A DNA stretch of 64,000 nucleotides from DATBGO01 sp050011895 (GTDB lineage: Bacteria > Actinomycetota > Actinomycetes > Streptosporangiales > Streptosporangiaceae). Of this stretch, positions 59,541 through 64,000 are shown piece by piece. The stretch spans positions 1 through 64,000 of the forward strand of contig JBEKIF010000008.1 in the NCBI GenBank assembly GCA_050011895.1, in the 5' to 3' direction. The position numbers and the translations under genes are program-made. Numbering within the stretch: the stretch's first letter is position 1; the number at the start of each line of letters is the position of its first letter. Under the pieces are notes generated by a model, which was given only the letters and a program-made list of their open reading frames with translations, searched no databases and was not told the origin of the DNA.

Positions 59541-59574
59541 CGCGCCGCCGCGTTCACCTGCGCGGCCAAGCGCG
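59541..59574 (+). promoter_or_regulatory. stem-loop between sulfur leader peptide and sir
   Basis: CGCGC (59541-59545) and GCGCG (59570-59574) flank a 6-bp inner stem GCCGCG (59547-59552) / CGCGGC (59561-59566). It sits 12 bp after the leader stop and 30 bp before sir, so it could hide the ribosome site or terminate when cysteine is plentiful. Confidence 0.55.
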
Positions 59575-59603
59575 ATCAAGAATCGCAGCAGAAGGATCTC
59601 CTC

Positions 59604-61241
59604 ATGCCATCCCGACCCCCGCGGGGCCAGGGCCAGTGGGCTCTTGGCCATCTCGAGCCGCTGAATGCCGCCGAAAGATTCAAGAAAGACGACGACGGCC
59701 TGCACGTACGCGACCGGATCCTGAACCGCTACGCCCTCCAGGGCTTCGACTCGATCGACCCGTCTGACCTGCGCGGCCGGTTCCGCTGGTGGGGCCTGTA
59801 CACCCAGCGCCGCCCGGGAATCAGCGGCGGCCGCACCGGAACGCTTGACGACGCCGACATCGAAGATCAGTACTTCATGATGCGGGTCCGGATCCCCGGC
59901 GGCCAGCTCTCCGCGGGCCAGCTGCGGGCTGTCGCGGGCATAGCCAAGGAGTACGGCCGCGACCTTGCCGACGTCACCGACCGGCAGAACGTCCAGTTCC
60001 ACTGGATCAGGATCGAGGACGTGCCCGCGGTCTGGCAGCGGCTCGGCGCGGTCGGCCTGTCCAGCCTGCAGGCTTGCGGTGACGTCCCGCGCAACATCCT
60101 CGGCTGCCCGGTCGCCGGTATCGACGCGGCCGAGATTCTCGACGCGAGCGCGGTGCTTAGCGCCACCGAGGCGGTCGCCGCCGGCAACCCGGAGTTCACG
60201 AACCTGCCGCGCAAGTTCAAGACGGCGATCAGCGGCTGCGCGGCCCAGTGCACCCCGCATGAGGTCAACGACATCTCGTTCGTCGGCGTCAGCGGCCCGG
60301 ACGGGCCCGGGTTCGACCTGTGGGTCGGCGGCGGGCTGTCCACCAACCCGATGCTCGCCAGGCGCCTCGATGTCTTCGTCGAGGCCGGGCAGGTACCCGA
60401 AGTGTGGGCAGGCGTCACCGGGCTGTTCCGCGACTACGGGTACCGCCGGCTGCGCAGCCGGGCCAGGCTGAAGTTCCTGGTCTCCGACTGGGGTACCGAG
60501 CAGTTCCGCGAGGTGCTGCAGAAGGAGTACCTCGGCTACGCGCTGCCCGACGGTCCCGCGCCGCCCGCCCCGGCGACCGGCGCACGTGACCACGTCGGCG
60601 TGCACCAGCAGCGGGATGGCCGCTGCTACGTGGGCGTGGCGCCGCACGTCGGGCGGACCTCGGGCAGTCAGCTGTGGCAGGTCGCCGATCTCGCCGAGAC
60701 TTACGGGTCAGGCCGGATCAGGACCACGGCGGAGCAGAAGCTGCTCATCCTGGATGTCCCTGAGGACCGGGTCGGCGAGCTGGTCAGCGCGCTTGCGGCG
60801 GAGGACCTGCCGGTCAGCCCGTCGGTATTCCGCAGGTCGGCGATGGCCTGCACCGGCATCGAGTTCTGCAAGCTCGCGATCGTGGAGACCAAGCAGCGGG
60901 CCCGAGACCTCTACGCCGAACTGGACCGGCGGCTGCCCGGGTTCGACACCCCGATCAGCATCAACGTGAACGGCTGCCCCAACTCCTGCGCCAGGTTCCA
61001 GATCGCTGACATTGGGCTGAAGGGGTCGATCGTCGATGGCGGTGACGGGTTCCAGGTGCACCTCGGCGGGTCCCTGGGAACGGACCCGGCGTTCGGGCGC
61101 AAGCTGCGCGGGCTGAAGGTAAGCGCAGACGGGCTTGCCGACTACATCGAGCGGTTGTTGCGCAGTTACCTTGCCGGCCGGGCCGACGGCGAGCAGTTCG
61201 CCACCTGGGTCCGCCGCGCCGACGACGGGCTGCTGGTGTGA
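59604..61241 (+). CDS. sir: siroheme-dependent nitrite/sulfite reductase (ferredoxin type)
   Basis: The enzyme reduces sulfite to sulfide with six electrons from ferredoxin for cysteine synthesis. The 545-residue length, the duplicated ferredoxin-like halves (DVTDRQNVQFHWIRIEDVPA near residues 128-147, NLPRKFKTAISGCAAQCTPHE near 200-220) and the siroheme/4Fe-4S cysteines ACTGIEFC near 418 and NGCPNSC near 456 fit the family. The ATG at 59604 follows GAAGGA. It could also act on nitrite, but the siroheme and chelatase partners and sulfur leader favour sulfite. The next gene overlaps its stop. Confidence 0.95.
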   Translation: MPSRPPRGQGQWALGHLEPLNAAERFKKDDDGLHVRDRILNRYALQGFDSIDPSDLRGRFRWWGLYTQRRPGISGGRTGTLDDADIEDQYFMMRVRIPGGQLSAGQLRAVAGIAKEYGRDLADVTDRQNVQFHWIRIEDVPAVWQRLGAVGLSSLQACGDVPRNILGCPVAGIDAAEILDASAVLSATEAVAAGNPEFTNLPRKFKTAISGCAAQCTPHEVNDISFVGVSGPDGPGFDLWVGGGLSTNPMLARRLDVFVEAGQVPEVWAGVTGLFRDYGYRRLRSRARLKFLVSDWGTEQFREVLQKEYLGYALPDGPAPPAPATGARDHVGVHQQRDGRCYVGVAPHVGRTSGSQLWQVADLAETYGSGRIRTTAEQKLLILDVPEDRVGELVSALAAEDLPVSPSVFRRSAMACTGIEFCKLAIVETKQRARDLYAELDRRLPGFDTPISINVNGCPNSCARFQIADIGLKGSIVDGGDGFQVHLGGSLGTDPAFGRKLRGLKVSADGLADYIERLLRSYLAGRADGEQFATWVRRADDGLLV

Positions 61242-61465
61242 CCGGGGAACGGCAGGCACCGCTCTACTGCCCGTACTGCGGGGATGAGGACCTGCGCCCG
61301 TCCGGCCCGGATGCGGGCGGCTGGCGGTGCGGAGCGTGCGCGCGCGGTTTCGTGCTTCGGTTCGCAGGACTAACGACGCCGGGCGCCGATCCGTCGCCGA
61401 CAGACGCCGGTGTTGCGGCCCGGATTCCAGCCGCGTCGTCGCACCCTGACCGTCCCGCGCCATGA
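61238..61465 (+). CDS. small zinc-ribbon protein of the sulfite reductase cluster
   Basis: The 75-residue protein has a CPYCG and a CGAC pair (CxxC-x17-CxxC) forming a zinc ribbon (LYCPYCGDEDLRPSGPDAGG then WRCGACARGFVLRF) and a Pro-rich tail. The start GTG overlaps the sir stop (GTGTGA context) and the end overlaps the next gene. The position after sir is common in actinobacteria. It may help handle iron-sulfur or metal cofactors, but there is no direct evidence. Confidence 0.75.
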   Translation: MTGERQAPLYCPYCGDEDLRPSGPDAGGWRCGACARGFVLRFAGLTTPGADPSPTDAGVAARIPAASSHPDRPAP

Positions 61466-62895
61466 AGGCTTATCCGCTGGCGCTTGATCTGGCAGGCCGG
61501 CCCGTCGCTGTCGTGGGCGGCGGCCGGGTGGCACTGCGCCGCGTCACCGCGATGCTGGAGGCAGGCGCGTTCGTCCGGGTCATCGCGCCGGACGTCAATG
61601 CGGACCTGGCCGGGCTGGACGTAACAGTCCTCCAGCGGCCCTACCGGGACGGTGATCTTGCCGGCGCCTGGCTGGCCCACGCCGCCACCGACGACGCGGA
61701 CGTTAACGGCGCGGTCGCCGCGGAGGCGGACCGCAGGAGGATCTGGTGCATTCGCGCCGATGACGCTGCAGCCTCGTCAGCCTGGGCGCCCGCGGCAACC
61801 AGATACGGCGACATCTCGGTCGCGGTAACCGCCGGCGGTGATCCCCGCCGGGCCCAGCGGCTGCGGGCCGCGATCGCGCTGGCCCTCGCTGAGGGCAGCC
61901 TGCCGGTCCGGCCGCAGCGCCGGCCAGCGCCAGCGAGCGGCAGGCCGGACCGGGGCGTCCAGGCTGGCCACGCCGCCGCCAGCGCCGCGCCGGTGAGCCC
62001 CGCCCCGGCCAGCCCCGCCCCGCCGAACCCCGCCCCGGCCAGCGTCGCCCGGGGTGGCCCCGCCCCGGCCAGCCCGTTCCCGGCCAGCCCCTTCCCGGCC
62101 AGCCCCGCCGCTGCCAGCCCTGCCCGGGGTGGCGTCGCCCTGGTCGGCGGCGGGCCTGGCGATCCGGGACTGCTGACCGTCCGCGGCCGCCGGCTGCTGG
62201 CCGAGGCCGACGTGGTGGTCGCCGACCATCTCGCGCCCCGCGATGTGCTGGCCGAGCTCGACCCCGATGTCGAAGTCATCGACGCCGGCAAGGCACCTGG
62301 GGCCCACACCCTGACTCAGGACCAGATCAACGAGTTGCTCACCAGCCGTGCGCTGGCCGGCCAGCGCGTCGTCCGGCTCAAGGGCGGCGACCCCTTCGTC
62401 TTCGGCCGCGGCGGCGAGGAAGCTCTCGCCTGTGTGCAGGCGGGCGTCCCGGTCACGGTTGTACCCGGCGTGACCAGCGCGGTCGCGGTACCGGCCAGCG
62501 CGGGCATCCCGGTCACGCATCGCGGCGTCACCCAGGATTTCGCGGTGGTGTCGGCGCACCTGGACCCGTCGCATCCGGGCGCCACCGTCGATTGGGCGGC
62601 GCTCGCGCAGGGCCCGGGGACGCTGATACTGCTGATGGCCGTCGGCCGGCTTGAGCAGATCAGCCGCGAACTCGTGAAGCGCGGCCGGGACGCCAGCACG
62701 CCGGTGGCGGTGATCTGTGACGGCACCACGCCGCGGCAGCGGGTACTGACCTCGACTCTCGGTGAGGTCGCCGATGACGCCGCGCGGCAGGGTATCCGGC
62801 CGCCGGCGGTCGTGGTGGTGGGCGATGTCGTGCGACTCCGTGCCCTGCTCGGTGAGCCGCCGGTACCCCAGACCGCGCTGTCGGGTTCCCGGTGA
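61462..62895 (+). CDS. cysG: CysG-like siroheme synthase (precorrin-2 dehydrogenase + uroporphyrinogen-III methyltransferase)
   Basis: The 477-residue protein has an N-terminal Rossmann domain (LAGRPVAVVGGGRVALRRV near residues 10-28) for precorrin-2 dehydrogenation. A proline/alanine-rich linker (about residues 160-220) follows. The C-terminal methyltransferase domain shows GVALVGGGPGDPGLLTVRG near 225-243, VVVADHLAPRDVLAEL and RLKGGDPFVFGRGGEE near 308-323. It makes siroheme precursors for sir. In Streptomyces the two activities are similarly joined. The N-terminal domain lacks clear ferrochelatase residues; the next gene probably provides iron insertion. It overlaps that gene by 4 nt. Confidence 0.93.
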   Translation: MKAYPLALDLAGRPVAVVGGGRVALRRVTAMLEAGAFVRVIAPDVNADLAGLDVTVLQRPYRDGDLAGAWLAHAATDDADVNGAVAAEADRRRIWCIRADDAAASSAWAPAATRYGDISVAVTAGGDPRRAQRLRAAIALALAEGSLPVRPQRRPAPASGRPDRGVQAGHAAASAAPVSPAPASPAPPNPAPASVARGGPAPASPFPASPFPASPAAASPARGGVALVGGGPGDPGLLTVRGRRLLAEADVVVADHLAPRDVLAELDPDVEVIDAGKAPGAHTLTQDQINELLTSRALAGQRVVRLKGGDPFVFGRGGEEALACVQAGVPVTVVPGVTSAVAVPASAGIPVTHRGVTQDFAVVSAHLDPSHPGATVDWAALAQGPGTLILLMAVGRLEQISRELVKRGRDASTPVAVICDGTTPRQRVLTSTLGEVADDAARQGIRPPAVVVVGDVVRLRALLGEPPVPQTALSGSR

Positions 62896-63596
62896 CACCG
62901 GGCTCAGCGGCTGTCAGCGTCCCGGTGCTGCTGGCGGTGGCGCATGGCAGCCGGGATGGCGCGGCGCAAGACTCGGTCGCCGCGCTCGCCAACCGCGTTA
63001 GCCAGCTTGCTCCCGCGCTCGACGTGCGGACGGCGTTCGTACAGCACGCCCGGCCATCGCTAGCCGACGCGCTCGCCGCCGCCGGAAGCACCGTGGTCGT
63101 GGTACCGCTGCTGCTGTCCACCGGGTACCACCTCACCGCAGACATCCGGGCCGTGGCGCGCGCCGCTGGCGCGCCGGTGGCCGCACCACTGGGGCCTGAC
63201 CCGCTGCTGGCCGACGCGTTGGCCGATCGCCTGGCCGAAGCTGGCAGGCCAGCGGGAACGCCGACCGTCCTCGCGGCGGCCGGCTCTGCCGACCCCGGTG
63301 CAACGGCGGACGTGGCCTGCCAGGCAGACCTGCTGGCAGACCGGCTCCGCGCGCCGGTAACCGCCGCATTCGCCGCCGCCGGGCAGCCGACGGTCACGCA
63401 GGCCCTTGCCACGCTCCACGCGGATACCGGAAGCCCGGTCTCGGTGGCGACGTACCTCCTGTCCCCCGGCCATTTCCATGATCAGCTCCGGTACGCGGCA
63501 GCTACCTGGGTCAGCGCGCCGCTCGGCGACCACCAGTCGGTGGCCCGCCTGGTTCTGGACCGCTTCAGCGCTGCCCGCGAGGCTGCCGCGAGCTAG
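62892..63596 (+). CDS. sirohydrochlorin chelatase (CbiX-like)
   Basis: The 234-residue protein has the paired CbiX/SirB halves with AHGSRDGAAQ near residues 17-26 (metal-inserting His) and VVVPLLLSTGYHLTADIRA near 68-86. The second half has the matching VATYLLSPGHFHDQLRYAA near 188-206. It inserts Fe2+ into sirohydrochlorin to make siroheme for sir. Cobalt for cobalamin is an alternative, but the cluster has no other cobalamin genes. Its stop codon overlaps that of the convergent ligase gene within CTAG. Confidence 0.92.
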   Translation: MTPGSAAVSVPVLLAVAHGSRDGAAQDSVAALANRVSQLAPALDVRTAFVQHARPSLADALAAAGSTVVVVPLLLSTGYHLTADIRAVARAAGAPVAAPLGPDPLLADALADRLAEAGRPAGTPTVLAAAGSADPGATADVACQADLLADRLRAPVTAAFAAAGQPTVTQALATLHADTGSPVSVATYLLSPGHFHDQLRYAAATWVSAPLGDHQSVARLVLDRFSAAREAAAS

Positions 63597-64000
63597 CCGC
63601 TCACGTCGTCCGGCCGTTCGACCTCGCGCTTGAGGATCTTGCCGCTTGGCCCCTTCGGCAGCTCCGGCGTCAGCCAGACGTAACGCGGGTACTTGTAGGG
63701 GGCAACCCGCTCCCGGACGAATGTCTTGAGCTCATCGGGGGTCGCGGTCGCGCCGGCCTTGAGAGTGACCGCGGCGCCGACCTCCTCGCCAAGATCCTGG
63801 TGCGGGATTCCGACCACCGCGGCCTCGGCGACGGCCGGATGCTCGTAGAGGACCTCTTCGATCTCGCGCGGATAGACGTTGAACCCGCCGCGGATGATCA
63901 GGTCCTTCTTCCGGTCCACGATGTAGAAATAACCGTCCTCATCCACCTTGGCCAGGTCCCCGGTCAGGAACCAGCCATTCCGGATGGCGTCGGCGGTCTC
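63593..64000 (-). CDS. AMP-dependent acyl-CoA synthetase/ligase, C-terminal part (runs off the window)
   Basis: Only the last about 135 codons are present. They include GWFLTGDLAKVDEDG, the conserved RKKDLIIRGGFNVYPREIEE hinge of adenylate-forming enzymes, and GPSGKILKRE, with the catalytic lysine for the adenylation step. The enzyme activates a carboxylic acid to an acyl-CoA; the substrate cannot be told. The 5' end lies beyond 64000. The stop codon (63593-63595) overlaps that of the chelatase gene on the other strand. Confidence 0.9.
   Translation of the reverse strand, partial: ETADAIRNGWFLTGDLAKVDEDGYFYIVDRKKDLIIRGGFNVYPREIEEVLYEHPAVAEAAVVGIPHQDLGEEVGAAVTLKAGATATPDELKTFVRERVAPYKYPRYVWLTPELPKGPSGKILKREVERPDDVSG

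Overview
The window comes from a very GC-rich actinobacterial chromosome. The evidence is the GTG/TTG starts, the tight 4-nt overlaps, the gene order phoH-ybeY-corC-cda-era-recO-uppS-glyS, the hrcA-dnaJ2 pair with a CIRCE box, and a recA-recX-DUF3046 group. The content resembles Streptosporangiales and relatives; a genus cannot be fixed from sequence alone. Nearly everything is core chromosome. There is no prophage, no transposase gene and no CRISPR array.

Layout. 1-2.5 kb: 5' part of transaldolase, tRNA-Asn(GTT), a YtxH-like protein and a principal-type sigma factor. 2.5-11 kb: dnaG, a HAD phosphatase, a ferredoxin-reductase-type flavoprotein, dgt and ppdK. 11-16.5 kb: a sulfonate/taurine-type module (TauD-like dioxygenase, anchored binding protein, ATPase, permease) preceded by a predicted 26-residue leader peptide and a nested stem-loop. 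16.5-26.4 kb: glyS, uppS, recO, a zinc-ribbon/TerB-like protein, era, an EamA transporter, a degenerate cytidine deaminase, corC, ybeY and phoH. 26.8-28.3 kb: an ECF sigma factor overlapping a Ser/Pro/Thr-rich membrane protein. 28.4-38.4 kb: rsmE, dnaJ2, hrcA with CIRCE, a DUF4870-type protein, hemW, lepA, rpsT, holA and a lone hutI. 39-47 kb: hflX and an aceB-glcD-glcE-glcF glycolate/glyoxylate cluster. 47-55 kb: dapF, miaA, a LigB-like protein, miaB, an S9 peptidase and RNase Y. 55.8-59.2 kb: recX, an intein-interrupted recA with two DNA-damage promoter signals, and DUF3046. 59.4-63.6 kb: a sulfur leader peptide, sulfite reductase, a zinc ribbon, a CysG-like siroheme enzyme and a CbiX-type chelatase. 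The window ends inside an acyl-CoA ligase.

How the genes work together. The 59.4-63.6 kb cluster encodes sulfite reductase together with enzymes that make and metallate its siroheme. The TauD module probably releases sulfite from imported sulfonates and so feeds the same reductase. Both clusters start with a short Cys-containing ORF of the actinobacterial RR[HY]VD...S[AS]xC leader type followed by a stem-loop, which suggests a shared cysteine/sulfur attenuation mechanism. AceB plus GlcDEF would take glycolate to glyoxylate and then malate. RecA needs protein splicing before it can act, and its promoter region carries a LexA-type SOS box upstream of a RecA-NDp/PafBC-type promoter.

A recurring oddity is small in-frame tandem repeats (12, 15, 24 or 36 bp units) inside housekeeping or metabolic genes (dnaG, holA, glcE, glcF, tauB-like, the DUF4870 gene). 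glcF also carries a 68-bp MITE-like palindrome that stays in frame.
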